A DNA stretch of 64,000 nt from NCBI GenBank assembly GCA_028386065.3, contig JAKUCV010007419.1:54279-118278 (forward strand). The letters run 5' to 3'. Numbering within the stretch: the stretch's first letter is position 1; each line of letters begins with the position of its first letter. The position numbers were made by a program, and so were the translations under genes. This document shows, in pieces, positions 1 through 12,417 of the stretch. The stretch comes from Turnera subulata (Eukaryota; Streptophyta; Magnoliopsida; Malpighiales; Passifloraceae). The notes beneath the pieces are model-generated. The model had not been told where the DNA came from and made no database searches. It saw only the letters and a program-made list of their open reading frames with translations.

Positions 1-126
1 TGGGGTGCGGGGGAAGAACAGGGAATGCATGTCCTATGAATCACCAAACATGACCATGCAGAAACAGAATACAGAATATTTATCAACCAAAAATGATATT
101 TGACAATTCTCGAATGGGAAATGCAG

Positions 127-489
127 GGCGCATACAAGAATGACATGATCGGACTTGAATTTGATAATCCTTTGGTACCTGGTGGCCCAAAAATGGATGG
201 CAAAGATGTTCTCAAGACACTGCTCGGGATTAATGTGGATTACTCAAAATGGTGGGACTTGGCTGCTGTTGTTGGCATCCTCATAGTTTTCAGACTTCTC
301 TTCTTTGCCATTCTCAAGTTCAAGGAGAGGACTCTACCTGTGTTCCGAACACTTTATGCCAAGAGAACCATAGAACATCTAAAGAAGAGGGCATCCTTCA
401 GGAAGAATTCGCCTTTCCCTTCAATGAGACACCAGCCTATCCATTCTTTGTCTTCTCAAGAAGGTCTGAATTCACCACTTCACTACTAG
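127..489 (+). CDS. ABCG3: ABCG3-like half-size ABC transporter, last exon (partial)
   Basis: This is the 3' terminal exon of a plant ABCG (WBC) half transporter; the rest of the gene lies left of the window. An acceptor (TGCAG) ends at 126 and the reading frame runs to a TAG at 487-489. The translation has the extracellular loop before the last helix (GAYKNDMIGLEF), a final membrane helix (WWDLAAVVGILIVFRLLFFAIL) cut here to WDLAAVVGILIVFRLLFF, and a basic cytoplasmic tail ending SSQEGLNSPLHY. That long Ser/Arg-rich tail is, from memory, characteristic of the ABCG3 subfamily rather than ABCG11-type wax transporters. ABCG half transporters dimerise in a membrane and export lipidic substrates using ATP; the substrate of ABCG3 is not inferable here. 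The ABCG assignment is firm and the subfamily less so. The stretch 1-126 is intron. Confidence 0.72.
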   Translation, partial: GAYKNDMIGLEFDNPLVPGGPKMDGKDVLKTLLGINVDYSKWWDLAAVVGILIVFRLLFFAILKFKERTLPVFRTLYAKRTIEHLKKRASFRKNSPFPSMRHQPIHSLSSQEGLNSPLHY

Positions 490-1847
490 CAAAGATCATC
501 TGAATTCTTTTTGTTCCTTCCCCTTGCCATGCCCCATTTTAGTTACCAAGCACACGGTAGTAGACCGAGAACTACACTAACCAATAATGAATAACACGCC
601 TTTGCATTTGGCTATTTGATCGTGAATCTCCAGAAGAATATGCTCTCTCTTTTTTTCTTTTCCTTTTTTCTGCAAAAGTTGTGTCAAAATCAACCGAAAG
701 CTCATTTTCATAAAAGTTGGCCCCTGCTCTGCTCCCCCAAAAGGATGGATCCCGGTGAGAAAACATGTATGAAGTAAGAACCCACATTTGTGGTTACACT
801 GCCCTGCAAAAATATCTCACTTTAGCCACGCATGGGATTGTGAACGTTTTATATGTACGATGACTACATACCAAATGATAATACAGCGTATAAACATTAT
901 TGAATTATGTATTTAAGAAGTTCATTGTAAGCTATATTAGTTTGTACACCATTTGGAGCAAATGTCTGATCCTAATTCCTACCTCTCTACCCTACAGTCC
1001 ATAATGCTTTCCCGTCTCACTCGGCCTACCTAACCAGGGTGGAGATCTCAGATCTGGTAAAGTCACACAATGCTACTCAGGCATAAAAACTGCTCTCTAA
1101 AATTATGCAGAACTTATGCATGCATGTGATGAGTGGCTCACAAACCTATTAAATCCACCCCTCAATTGTCACATCTTTTTTTACTATTCTTTCTTCTTGT
1201 GAAGAATTTACAAAATTACAATGGCAAAGAAACAGTCTTCTGTTAGACTACGTGGCACAGATGTCGTTACTCTCTGTCCAAAAATAAGATGACAAGCAGG
1301 TAATGTAAGAGAGAGACTGTGTTAAAAAAGAAATTTAGCCAATAAATGCTCCTGCTTTTATTCTTCCACTTTTACTTAACTGAAACCAAGAAAAGAAAAT
1401 GTAGAAATACTAAAATATAAAGAAGACATTGCAAATGGAACAAAAGACTTACCCAATCTACAGAGAGTTTAGAGCAGCAAGCAAAAACAGAATCTGCAAG
1501 ATTGAATTATCCATATCTCTGAAACATCAAGCATGTCAATAAGAATTCTGCTAACATATGGCACTTTCACTACAAGAATGGTACAATATCAGTTCACAAT
1601 TTCCCTAGGCCCATGAATCTATACCACCAACCATTATCAAGAAATGGCATCCACATATCATCAAGTTACAACACTAATATTACATCCCACACCTAGAAAT
1701 TTTTTTCCTCTTATCAAAAAAAATTTAAGTTCACAGCCTCAGCATTCACTAGTCAGAGCTAATTAAACAACAACTAATACAATAAATGGAATGTTAAACT
1801 CAACTCAACTTCCCACTACCGAGACTCTAGGCCCAAAAATTTGTTGG
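490..1847. other. Intergenic region between convergent genes
   Basis: This is the 3' flank shared by the ABCG-like gene (+) and the TRAUCO gene (-), so it should hold both 3' UTRs and their polyadenylation sites. A pyrimidine-rich run lies at about 640-670. I see no coding exon, RNA gene or clear transposon in it. Confidence 0.6.
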
Positions 1848-4800
1848 CTAATGCTTCTTTTCATTGGATTCCCCATTTTCAACACGATGATCAAATCCAT
1901 GATAAGGAACTTCAACTATGGGCCTGGGGATTGGACGCCCACCAAAATCTTCTGGAAAGAATTCAAACTCAGGGCCAAAGTTAAACTTGACTGTGCAATT
2001 TGGTTGATTAGGAAGAGTGTACATTGACGCAGCAGGGTAGTAACGACCACCATATAAATCTTTGAAAGCAACACCTTGGCATACCCCATTTTTGAAGAAG
2101 GATATCTCACTCCCTGCAGAACAAAAGAATATTTTGCACACAAATAAGCATGACTTCTGAGAGCTGAAATGCAAAACTAAACAAATTTATTCAACAAATA
2201 GAAATGTCTTTCACCCTTGATGTAGATAGGGAAAAAGACATGACTTAATGACTTCCAAGCAGAAATCCAAATCTTAACAATTGAAATACAAACTTATACA
2301 TAAGAAGTCCAAGTTTAGAAAGCAGCAACCATAGCCATTGTAAAACAAAGTTTCAGGAAATTCAGGTATTATAACTGACAGCAGATTCAAAAAGACACAT
2401 AAATTTTACACATTATTATGCAAGTTCTGGGTAAGAAAATCTCATCGCACATTGCATGCTACGGCACAGTACTGTAAAAAACAGCTTCTGCAAAAATAAT
2501 GTCATCGGGCTAAGGTCGCCATCATGTTATAGCAGCCTTCAGGGTGGCTTCGTTTTCAAAAATTGACAAGTTATGCAAGCATAGAGGACAATTCAGATCA
2601 TCTATAAGTTTTTTGAGATAATAATAATGAGAACCAAAGCAATGGCAATGTGTAATTGTCATTTAATAATTACACAAGGGCAAAAAAATTGTCATTTAAT
2701 AAAGATAGATACACAAGGGCAGAGGAAGGAAAGGGCCACACTTCAACCCTTTACTAAAGATAAACCATCACCTGATGTCATGAATCTACAGCTACAGTCT
2801 GTGCGACGACAAATCCTAGTACTCAGGATGTCTTTATTTTAGGGCTACAGATTTATGTTGGCTTTTAGAATTAGAATTCCTAGTTAATTACTTTCCTTGC
2901 AGTTTATGAAATACTAATTAAATAGTTTCCTTGCTAGAATAGTCTTGATTTAATTTGTGTCTCCTAGTTTCTCTAGGTTATGATTTATGTACTTGTTGCT
3001 CTCGATTTATAGGACCCATTATTCTCAATAAAAGACAAGCAAAGAATTAAGTCAATTTATGTCTTATGAGATTTGAGATCTCTCTCTAATAAGAACTCAA
3101 GCTAGCTACTCCCTTTAAAGAGTTGAAAACATAGGCAAGGCAAGAGGAAAAAACAACCCAGTAGTAGGCCATTGCCCTGTGACGCGAACCTATCTTAACA
3201 CATGAACCTAAAGAAGATGTAAACCCCAAAAAAGAGGGAGAAACTAAAATTAGACCAGGGAAATCTGCAAGAGGAACTGTTTGTCATGAAATTCTTGCAA
3301 CAGGGCAAGAGCTCAACACTCCACATGGCCTCGCCAGTTCCAAACTGACTCACACTATGCAATAACCAACCCACTGCTCCTTGCCGGCTAATGTCACGAA
3401 TATACAAGAGAAATGAGCTCCACATGAGGCCAAACATATGAAGCTATGCATGTACAAGTGAGCCCCTACTCTCAAGGCACTTTCACAAGCAAGTCCAGAC
3501 CAGAAACCGTTTTGTGCAGCAAAAAGCAACTAATTTGGGGCTTAATACACTTAAAGCAGTCCTCCTGTTCCAATTAAATCATATAATAAAGCTCTGAACA
3601 GAAAAGTTGATTACAGCTTTTCTTGAGCTCATGCAATAAAAGGAGAACAAAAAGGCTTCTACAGAAAAGAGCTATTCCCATTCTCAAGTGCCTATAAACA
3701 ATCAAATCAGCTGGGTCAAGGTGGTAACTGATGGAAGAAGGTTTGTATGTCAAATGCACTGGCAATAAACTACTTTGCAAGCAGTTATCTCTAGATTGCT
3801 GCCACTCACCTCTGTTTGCAAAAAATGAACCACTCACTAGCACTCGGACCCCCTAATTTTACTTTAGCAGTAAGTCATTAGCTGAAGGAAGTTGCAGTAA
3901 TTGCTTGAAGCCAATAGAAATTGACAATTTTAAGTAGTGGTACATAACCAGGACCTTAATCTGGCAAAGGACAAAACTCAGCTAATCATTCATCAACTCC
4001 TGGACCTCATATGTACCACTTTCCTGACAATCCCCAGCAATATCACGACTTTTAAAATTCTAAGTCAATAATCAACCCAGAAAATCCCATTGAATATTCC
4101 GAGAGAGCATATCATCACATACATGGCACTTGCCAACAATCAAGCAGATAAGTTGAAAGAGAAAAACACAAATAAAACAGTAATAGTCACGGGATCAAAG
4201 AAGGGCAAACAACACAACTTCCGAAAAGAAGAAGATTCAGATAACAAGGGAAGCAAAACTCACCGGGAACAATCTGAGGCGGATCCTCCTTTGCATCGGG
4301 GGCACAAGCATATCTCTGCCCCTTATACCAAACTAACTGCCTTGGTTTCGGAGCATAAGCTTCGCCTTCTGGCAAATTAATGTAAAAACCAATGACATCC
4401 CCTTCCCTATACCCTTCCTCTCCGTACTTGTCCCTCAACGCCTTGTGGACTTTGCTGCCATCAATGTCCCGGTACCCGAAGCTATTGGCGTCGTATCCTA
4501 CGGGCGCCTGCAAGTCCCCTTTCTCGGTGGACCAGCCGAGCCGCGTGTGCCCACTCTCCCCCAAGCTCACAACTTTAATCTCGAAATACCACGCGCCGTC
4601 GCAGACCCCTCTGGTGGCCCTCACCATCCGGTAACCCTTTGTGCTGCCGGCGGTGAGACGGTCGTCGCTGAGCTCCACCTTTTCGGCCTTGTAAACCTTG
4701 GAGAGGCAGATTTTGAGGTCCGGCGAGTCGTCGTTCTTGTCGGGGAACCTGGGTACCGGGGTAATTAAGACGGTGTCCTCGGCGGTGGCGTTCTGGGGAT

Positions 4801-5284
4801 TGGGCTTGGCCTTCTTCTTGCCCTTGCGGGTGGACCGCGTGACCCACACGTTGTTCCCGTTCTTCTTCTTAGATTTCTTCTTGGCCGTCGTGGCCTTGGG
4901 GGTCTTGCCGTTGCCGGTTGGCTGCGGGGGTTGGGGTGAATTGGTGAGGGAAGAGAGCTGCTTCTGTTTCTTTGGAGGAGGCTCGTCCAATTCCAGATCC
5001 AGGTCAGGGTCAGGGTCGGGTTCGGCGTCGTCGTGTTGGTCGAGGTGGGTTTTGGGGGACTTGGGGGTGGGCGGTTTCTCGGTGTCGTTGGAAGTAGTCG
5101 GGTCGGATTCGGATAGTGACTCGTCGTTCTGCGGCGGTTGATGTTCCTCCGGCGCCGCTGCGTCATTGTCGACGGTCGGAGGAGGGATGGCTTCCGCTTC
5201 CGCATCCGCGTCGGGTGTGGCGGTGTCCATGGCGGTTCGGCGTTCTTCTCCTTCGTCTCGGTATTTGGCCTGAAGGGACTCCAT
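1848..5284 (-). CDS. TRO: TRAUCO / Ash2-like SPRY-domain protein (complete, two exons)
   Basis: Exon 1 is 5284-4264 and exon 2 is 2113-1848, with the stop at 1848-1850. The exon 1 donor is GTGAG and the exon 2 acceptor CTGCAG; joining them completes a Gly codon in frame and gives 428 aa. The N-terminal ~190 residues are acidic and proline-rich, with an Asp/Pro run and then a Lys-rich nuclear-type segment ([15 protein letters not shown]). A SPRY domain of the Ash2 type follows ([78 protein letters not shown]). Ash2/TRAUCO proteins are core subunits of COMPASS-like histone H3K4 methyltransferase complexes in the nucleus, and Arabidopsis TRAUCO is needed for embryogenesis. The start at 5284 (MESLQ) gives the longest ATG-initiated product; a second in-frame ATG at 5230 (MDTAT) is an alternative. 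Animal Ash2L also has an N-terminal zinc-finger/winged-helix part that this plant form lacks. Confidence 0.93.
2114..4263 (-). other. TRO intron 1
   Basis: A single 2.15-kb intron splits the SPRY domain. Most of it shows no recognisable content. On the + strand, about 2845-3130 resembles the U3-R part of a copia-type LTR (AT-rich upstream part, then an AATAAAAGACAAGC-like stretch at about 3027-3040), but no paired LTR, TSD or coding part is visible, so that reading is tentative. Confidence 0.7.
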
Positions 5285-5433
5285 TCGAATGTTGTTGAAT
5301 GTATAAAAAAAAAATCCGGTGAAGGAAGAAGAAGAGAGATTAGCACTAACGAACAAGGAGGAGTCGTAAGAATTCAAAAAGACGGACCGTTTTGTTGTCT
5401 CCTGAGGACAACAGGACTCAGGATTCAGTCGGC

Positions 5434-5442
5434 TTATATAAT
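5434..5442 (-). promoter_or_regulatory. TATA box of TRO
   Basis: On the - strand the sequence reads ATTATATAAGCC, about 150 bp upstream of the first ATG at 5284. This places transcription start near 5405 and gives a 5' UTR of about 120 nt. A transposon begins only about 10 bp further upstream. Confidence 0.55.
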
Positions 5443-5451
5443 AGTACTGGG

Positions 5452-6640
5452 GTTCATCACTTTTTAGCTCCTGAACTTTCCGTCAAACTAAACTTAACTC
5501 CTGAACTAAAATGACCGGTATTTTAACCCCTGAACTTTGTAATTTCACATTTTAACCCCTCTCTGTTAGGTTTTTTTATGCTGGGGTTAGTTAGTTTAAC
5601 GGAACACATGTATGATCGGCACGTGGCAAGATACTAACCGTTTGATAAATTTTTTTCCTTATCATTTATTGTTAAGAGAAAATTACAAAAAAATTACAGA
5701 AAATGACAAAAAGGAAAAAATACAATATTTGGCCATTTATTATTTTTTTTGAGAAAATAAGAAAAAATAAAATATTAAAATGATAATAAAAGGAAAAAAA
5801 GAAAGAAAAACTGTGCAAATGAGAACAAAAAATTCTTAATGGTTTGATAAAAAAAATTTTGACATTTTATTTTTTAAAAAAATACAATTTTTTTGAGAAA
5901 ACAAGAAATAAAATATTAAAATGATAGTAAAAGGAAAAGCAACAAATTCTTAACTGTTTGATAAATAAAATTACTTTGTTATTTTAATTTTAAGAAAAAA
6001 ATATAAATTTTTTGAGAAAACAAGAAAAAAAAATATTAAAATGATAGTAAAAGGAAAAAAAATAGTACAAATGAAAACAGGAAATGCTTAACAATTTGAT
6101 AAAAAAAAATCTTTGTCATATTATTTTTAAGAAAAAATATAAAAAATTTATAGAAAAGAAAAAAAGGAAAAAAACAGGCTGTCTAATTTTTTTTCGAAAG
6201 CAAGAAAAATTTAAAAATATTTTAAATGATAGAAAAGAAAAAAAAGAAAAAGAGATAGAAATCAGACGAGAATATGGAAAAGAAAAAAATGAGAGGAGAA
6301 GAAAAAATGAAAGAAAGAAAATAAAAAGAAAGCAAGTGAAGAAAAAGAAGAAAAAAAGAAAAAAGGAGGGAAAAAAATCAGGTACAAATCAACGGTTTCG
6401 AAGCCTCCACGTATCAAACATCCACGAGCTCCGTTAATTTTGTATTAGGAAACAGAATCAGTCCAACTAAAGGTATTGAACTGGGAAATATTGAAGTTTA
6501 AGGGTTAAAATACCAGTTTTTTTAATTCAGGGGTTAAAATACTAATTTTTTTAGTTCAGGGGTTAAAATACCAGTGTTTTTAGTTCAGGGGTTAAGTTTA
6601 GTTTGACTAAAAGTTTAGGGGGCTAAAAAGTAATGAACCG
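5452..6640. mobile_element. TIR element with polypurine core (MULE-like, non-autonomous)
   Basis: The two ends are inverted copies. The left end begins GGTTCATCACTTTTTAG and continues with repeated 'cctgaac...ttaac' phrases; the reverse complement of the right end begins GGTTCATTACTTTTTAG and repeats the same phrases, in places several times in tandem. The core (about 5640-6380) is A- and purine-rich with internal near-repeats and no transposase. A possible imperfect 9-bp target duplication is AGTACTGGG (left, ending near 5451) and AGTATTGGG (right, near 6657-6665), which would suit a Mutator-like element; the right TIR would then end about 17 bp before the TSD, so the boundary is uncertain. 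A related but truncated copy lies at about 35030-35445. Confidence 0.65.
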
Positions 6641-6959
6641 AGAAAAATAGTCTAGTAGTATTGGGCCCTTTTTGCCTCTGCGGGGTATCATTATCTTTCA
6701 GTTTGGGCTCGTATCGAGCATGGGTATATTATGGGCCGTTTAAAAAGAAAATTAATCTGGGCTTTCGTGGAACTTATAGCCCAACTGTTCGCATCTACTG
6801 AACTTCTACAATTGACCACCAGCCTGCTCGCTGTTATAAGTGAAAATAACCGAGCTAAGTTGAATTGGATGGAAAAAAGAAAAAAATATAGTGGTTGAGC
6901 AAATAAAGACTGGCAAAGGATAGTTGAGAGCGTCTCTCTCTATTTTCTCTCACTAAAAC
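6641..6959. other. Short intergenic stretch / possible LINE 5' UTR
   Basis: The sequence lies between the TIR element and the recognisable LINE. I see no coding signal. The CT-rich part from about 6930 may be the LINE 5' UTR, and the exact 5' end of the LINE could not be placed because no target duplication was found. Confidence 0.4.
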
Positions 6960-7065
6960 AAAATTCTTTGTAGAATTCAAGTTCTTTTAACGAATTTCTT
7001 TGGCCAATTCAGTTTCTTTTATGATTCTCTTTTTTTTGTCTCTATTCATCTTTGTCACTCTTTCT

Positions 7066-8584
7066 ATGGCACCATTTCCTCTTTATAATGTTGCTGGTCT
7101 TATTCGTGAGAAGTTTTCTCTAGTGATGGATTAGGAAAATTGAAACTACCCAAACCTAATTCATATATTGTACAGGGCTGAAAGGCAAATTTGTTGCCTC
7201 TGTCCAACAACCAGTATCTTTTGCTATGGACAATCTGGTGGCACTTCAACCTGTGGTTACAGTCAACTTTTCGTCAAAAGCAAGGGTCTCTATGCCATTG
7301 GCTCCGGTGTTGGTGATTAACTTGGGTGCTTCTGTTTCTACCCTATTGATCTCTGCATCTTTGGAACCACTAGGGATTTCAGCATCGGTGAGGAATTCAG
7401 TGCGGGTAAATTCTACTCCAATTCAGCCACCAATTGGTGATCATACTTCCTAGAGCAAGTTAGTTTCTAATTCTGCACCTCAACTAAGCTTCATGAAACC
7501 TATTTTCAACAATGATTGCTCTACTCTCTGTATCCCACCTGAGTTGCAATTGGTTGGAAAAAATATCAACTCTGTATGAATTTGTAGGGAATGCTCCGGA
7601 AATAGGTTTCATCCATTCCATTCTAAATAAACTCTGGGAGAGAGATGGTTCTATTAGTGTTTCTACTTATAAGGGTGGCTTATTTCTATTTCAATTCCCA
7701 AATGGAGCTGTTTATACCCATGCACTTTCTAGAGGTCCTTGGCATATTGGTGGTGTACCTTTGATGCTCTGGCCTTGGACTTTTTTTTTTAAGAAGATGG
7801 ATTTCACCACTGCTATATTCCCTGTTTGGATCAATCTTAAGCATGTCCCTTTCGAGCTACTAATGAAAGAAGGCCTTAGGTATCTGGCGAATGCTCTTGG
7901 AATCCTTCTTCATGCTGATCAAGATTGTTCCAAGCTCTTTAAGAGTAACTATGCTAATGTCCATGTCCAAGTTGACTTCTCCAAGCCATTATTGAATGAG
8001 TTGAAATTGGATATCAATGGTGAGAATGCTATCATTAATGTTGCTTACTCTTGGAAGCCTCCTCTCTGTGACATCTGCAAAAACTGGGGACACTATGCAC
8101 TAGCTTGTACTGTTAAGAGGATTGAGAAAAATGGGTCCAAAAGACTACCTTGGTTAACCCAGCTCCTAATACAGCTGAAGTTGAGACATCTCTCAATGCT
8201 TTCATTGATACTTTTATTATTAAAAACAATCTCACTCTAGCTGTTACTTTTGATGCTCTTAGAAATATTTAAGATCCTATCCCTAAATCCCAAGAATGCC
8301 TTATTATTGATGATCTGGCAGTGATTGTAGTCCATACTACATCCAACTCAATTCCTCTTTACTCTGAAACTATTTCATCCCTGCAAACTAAAGTTGAGGC
8401 TTTACCTTCTGCTTCAGAATTGCCCGCAGCCCCTAGTCCTAAGAAGGCCTGGAATTCTTTAGTAAAGAAACCTCAGTAGCCTGTAAAGTCTAAGCCGAAA
8501 CATGGAAGAGGTTCTAAACCAAAAACAATTGAAGTCCTAATTTCCCCTCACGGGACTCCAGTGCTTCTATCTTTGCCTATTTAA
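7066..8584 (+). pseudogene. LINE ORF1: DUF4283 / zinc-knuckle protein remnant
   Basis: The best part, 7512-8240, translates to a DUF4283 domain (LNKLWERDGSISVSTYKGGLF, LSRGPWHIGGVPLMLWPW shortened to GPWHIGGVPLMLW, then WINLKHVPFELL), followed by a zinc-knuckle-like CDICKNWGHYALAC (C-X2-C-X4-H-X4-C) at about 8066-8107. In plant L1-type elements this protein binds the element RNA. The frame is lost at both sides: the region from an ATG at 7066 to 7500 and the Pro/Ser-rich tail to 8580 contain stops and shifts. It is a clear pseudogene. Confidence 0.8.
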
Positions 8585-11500
8585 ATGAAGTGGCTTATCT
8601 GGAATATTAGGGGGTCTAAATGATCCCCAAAAGCAAAAAGAGGTTCTCAAAGTCATCTATAGCCACTCTATTGATATTTTGTGTTTAATTAAAACAAGAA
8701 TACAAGGTGAACAAGCTATTGAAGTGAGGAAGTTACCACATTTGAAAGTTCCAAACAATTATCAACATGCTTGTTTAGGGCATCTATGGTTGCTCTGGTC
8801 AGACAAAGTAGACATTACAATTTTGAATTTTTTTCCCAGGTCTTGCATTGTTATATTTCTTGCCCTTCTGAGCAATCTTCTTGCTTTGCCTCTTTTATAT
8901 ACGGATCTAATGTTGCGAATAAACAATCCTCTAGCCTATCCCAATATTTATAGATTCTTTGCAGCTGTAGGCTTTCAATCCTGGTGCCTAACTGGAGATT
9001 TTCAGCATTATTCGATCTCCTTCTGAATACAACTCTTCAATGTTGCATATGTTACCTGATATTGTGTAATTCAATCATTACCTAACAACAAACGAGTTAG
9101 TGGATCATCCTTATATTGGATCTTTCTACACTTGGATAAATCGGCAATTCACCAATCCTTTTTTCAGAAAAATTGATCGGTTCCTTGCAAATTGTTGATT
9201 GGTTCTCTGTATTTCCCCATAGTTAAGTGGACTTCCTTGCTCTAGGAGTGTCTGATCACTGTCCAATCCTATCCTCTAGTAATCTTACGATCTGCTCGGG
9301 TCCAAAGCCATTTAAATTTTGTAACAATTGGATCTCTAATCCTCATTTCCTTTCTATAGTCTCAAATATTTGGGCCACAAATGTCCACGGCTATACCATG
9401 TTCAGAATATGGCATAAGCTAAAGCTTCTAAAAGCTAAACTTCGAAGCTTTCATCGAGCTACATATGGTGACTTATCAAACAAAATTACTCTTGTTGAAC
9501 AGGAATTACAAGTAGTACAACAGCTCTTTGCTGGAAGTATTAATCCTGATTTACTACTTCTGGAGCAAGGTCTAATTCAGTCCATCTTGGAATTAAAGGT
9601 AGCGGATGAATCCTTCATAAGGCAACGATCTCGGGTATCTTTGCTTTCCTGGGGAGATTCAAATACCAAATTCTTCCATAATGTGGTAAAAGTTAAAAGA
9701 GCCAAAAACACTATACGATCTATTGTTACTCCTGAAGGATCTATTTTGGCTAATCTTTAGCAAATAGAGGTTACCATTGTTGATTTCTATACTAAGTTCT
9801 TGGGGTAGAGTAACTCTAAAGTCAGCCCTCTTAGTGTTACTTTCCTTCAGAACTTATTACAGCGATTTCTTTCAGAGTCTGATTCTTGTATACTTTCTAC
9901 TAATGTTACTGCTGCTGAAATCAAAACAACTATGTTCTTGTTAGGATCAAATAAATCCCCTAGGCCTGACGGATATACCTCTGAATTTTTCAAAGGTACT
10001 TGGCCCGTTATTGGTGAAGAGGTTATTCATGCAGTTTAGGAATTCTTCTCCTCAGGAAAATTGTTGAAAGGTATTAACTCAACCATTCTAAGTCTGATTC
10101 CAGAAGTCCCCAATTTACTGAAAATCTTTGATTTTAGGCCTATTGCATGTTGTACAACATTATATAAATGTATCTCTACTACCCTAGCAACAAGGATTCA
10201 TAAATGTCTTCCTTCTCTAATAAGCTGTAGTTAGACTACGTTCATACTCGGGCGACGCATTGTTGACGACATCTTATTAGCTCACAAGCTTGTTCACAAT
10301 TACCATAAAACTGGAATATCTAATAGATGTGCAATGAAAATTGATCTTATGAAGGCATTTGATTCGGTGGATTGGAACTTCTTGCTCTATGTTCTAAGTG
10401 CTATGCAATTCCCGGATTAATTTATTAAATGGCTAAAGGCATGCTTCTCCACAACCATGTTTTATGTTTCCATTAATAGAGCATTGTGCGGGTTTTTCCA
10501 AGAAGGTAAAGGGAAGTGGCAAGGCGATCCCCTTTCACCATACTTGTTCGTGATTTCTATGGATGTTCTTTTATGTTTACTCACCAAGGCAGCTATGGAT
10601 CAATCACTCCCATACCACCCCAAATGCTCTCAAGTCCAACTCACCCATATATGTTTTGTTGATGACATGATGGTATTCTCTAACGGTAGTTTGTAGGCTG
10701 CTACCACTATTACCCGCCTATGCAAGGAGTTTTATCTCCTCTCCGGACTTCAATTTTAACCCAATATAAAGCGAGATTTTTCTAGCAGGAATTTCTGAGA
10801 GCATGGAGTAGCAATTCCTGAGTATTTGTGGTTTCAATAAGGGTAACCTACCTATGAGATATCTTGGAGTACCTTTAATCTCAGGACGGCTTACATATGC
10901 TTAGTACCTTTAATCAGGACGGCTTACATATGCCTATTGTCAGCCTCTCATTGACAAGATCATTGCTTGCATACACTCCTGGAGCCCAAAGTACCTTTCC
11001 TTTGCTGGTAAGTTGCAACTAGTAATGTCTGTCCTATTTAGCATGCAAAATTACTAGACTTCTATCTTTATCTTACCGAAAAAAGTAGTAGAGGATGTAG
11101 AAAGACTATGTGCAACCTTCCTCTGGTCTGGAAATTCGACTAGTGCAAAGAAAGCTAAAGTAGCTTGGTCGGATATTACACTACCCAAGCAAGGAGGAGG
11201 ATTAGGACTAAAAAAGATGAAAGATTGGAACCAAGCCAATATAGCCCGACATCTCTATAATCTAATGATGTGTGCTAGCTCTCTATGGGTAGCTTGGGTA
11301 TCCACCTACATTCTCAAAGGCCGAAGTCTCTAGAGCTTGCCAATCCCATCAAATTGTTCCTGGAGTATTCTTAAAACTTAGATCTCTATTTTCTGCAGCA
11401 ATTGTATACTTTATTGGAAATGGTGAGCAAAAAACTTTCTTTTGGTGGGATACATGGCATCTGTAGGGCCCCTTCATTCCCTACTCTCAGCAACATAGAT

Positions 11501-12273
11501 TCCTAGAATTAAAATCCCCATTCATGCCAAAGTAAGCATGCTAATCTTTGATCAGTCCTGGAGATGGCCTATTAGCCGTCTGCCTTTAATAACTCAACTC
11601 TAACATGAAGCTATAAATACTATAAGTCCTTCTTATAATGCTGATCCAATCTTCTGGAATCAAACTCCCTTTGAAAATTTTACTATCAGAAGTGCTTGGC
11701 AGTTAATTCATGTTAAAAAGTCCCGGGTTGCTTGGTTTAAACTACTATGGTCGGTTGGCTTCATACCTAAGCACAGTTTTACCTCTTGACTTGCTATTTT
11801 GGATAGACTCTCAACATGTAAAAGGCTACAAACTTGGGGGATATTGACTGATACAAGCTGCCTTTTATGCTCACAAACATAAAAAACCTAAGACCATTTA
11901 TTTTTTGAATGCCCCCCATTCTCTACCAAAATTTAGTCCCAGATACTTAGTTTATGCAATGAGAGCAGTTGGTTCCTAGAATGCAGAATTCCTCTGGGCA
12001 AAGAAATATCTGCAGAAGAAGTCTGTTAAAGCACTGATATTGCGGTTAGCATGGTGTGCATCCATTTACCATTTATGGCGTGAGAGGAATGAAAGATTTC
12101 ATACTCATTGCTCTCGGTCTTCAGAAGCCATTGTAGCAGAAATATGCTCTGATCTAAAACTGCGCTTCTGCGGTTTGCCTAATATGAAATATCGCTCCCT
12201 ATCTTTAGATTTTCAATATCTATGCTTCTTTTGGGGTATTAGATTTTTACCACATTCCAGTATTCAACTATAA
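8585..12273 (+). pseudogene. LINE ORF2: endonuclease-reverse transcriptase remnant
   Basis: The start MKWLIWNIRG (8585) is the usual opening of the AP-endonuclease domain. Later landmarks are SDHCPI (about 9248), a spacer with LSWGDSNTKFFH (about 9644), RPDGYTSEFFK, KIDLMKAFDSVDW (about 10,339), GDPLSPYLF (about 10,525), the polymerase motif FVDD (about 10,657) in place of the common FADD, a zf-RVT part near 11,650-11,920, and a final WRERNERFH (about 12,074). At least ten in-frame stops or shifts interrupt it, as at 9758 and 9807. Function is lost. It belongs to the same broad family as the LINE at 37.3-41.6 kb but is far more decayed. Confidence 0.85.
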
Positions 12274-12417
12274 TTCAACTCTGTTCTCTTTTGTTTTCTT
12301 GTTCTCTATTATAAAGTAAGCTTGATTGCTTATATCTGATTTTGCAAATGTACACCATTGTTAGGGTCACCCTAACCAAATTTATACAATGAGAAAATTG
12401 ATTTGATTCTAAAAAAA

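Larger units (their letters stand above)
6960..12417 (+). mobile_element. L1-type LINE retrotransposon, decayed but near full length
   Basis: The element has, in order, an ORF1 with DUF4283 and a CCHC knuckle, an AP-endonuclease-like domain, a reverse transcriptase, a zf-RVT segment and a C-terminal tail, and ends in a short A-run at about 12,408-12,417. Multiple stops and frameshifts break both ORFs, so it cannot move by itself. The 5' end is approximate. Confidence 0.85.

Noticed and set aside
4698..5141. Open frame of 147 aa on + strand
   Set aside because: It is antisense to TRO exon 1, with a low-complexity translation, and is explained by the real gene.
6084..6437. Lys-rich open frame of 117 aa
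   Set aside because: It lies in the purine-rich core of a TIR element; base composition alone gives Lys/Glu codons. Only its tail similarity to the 35-kb copy is noted.
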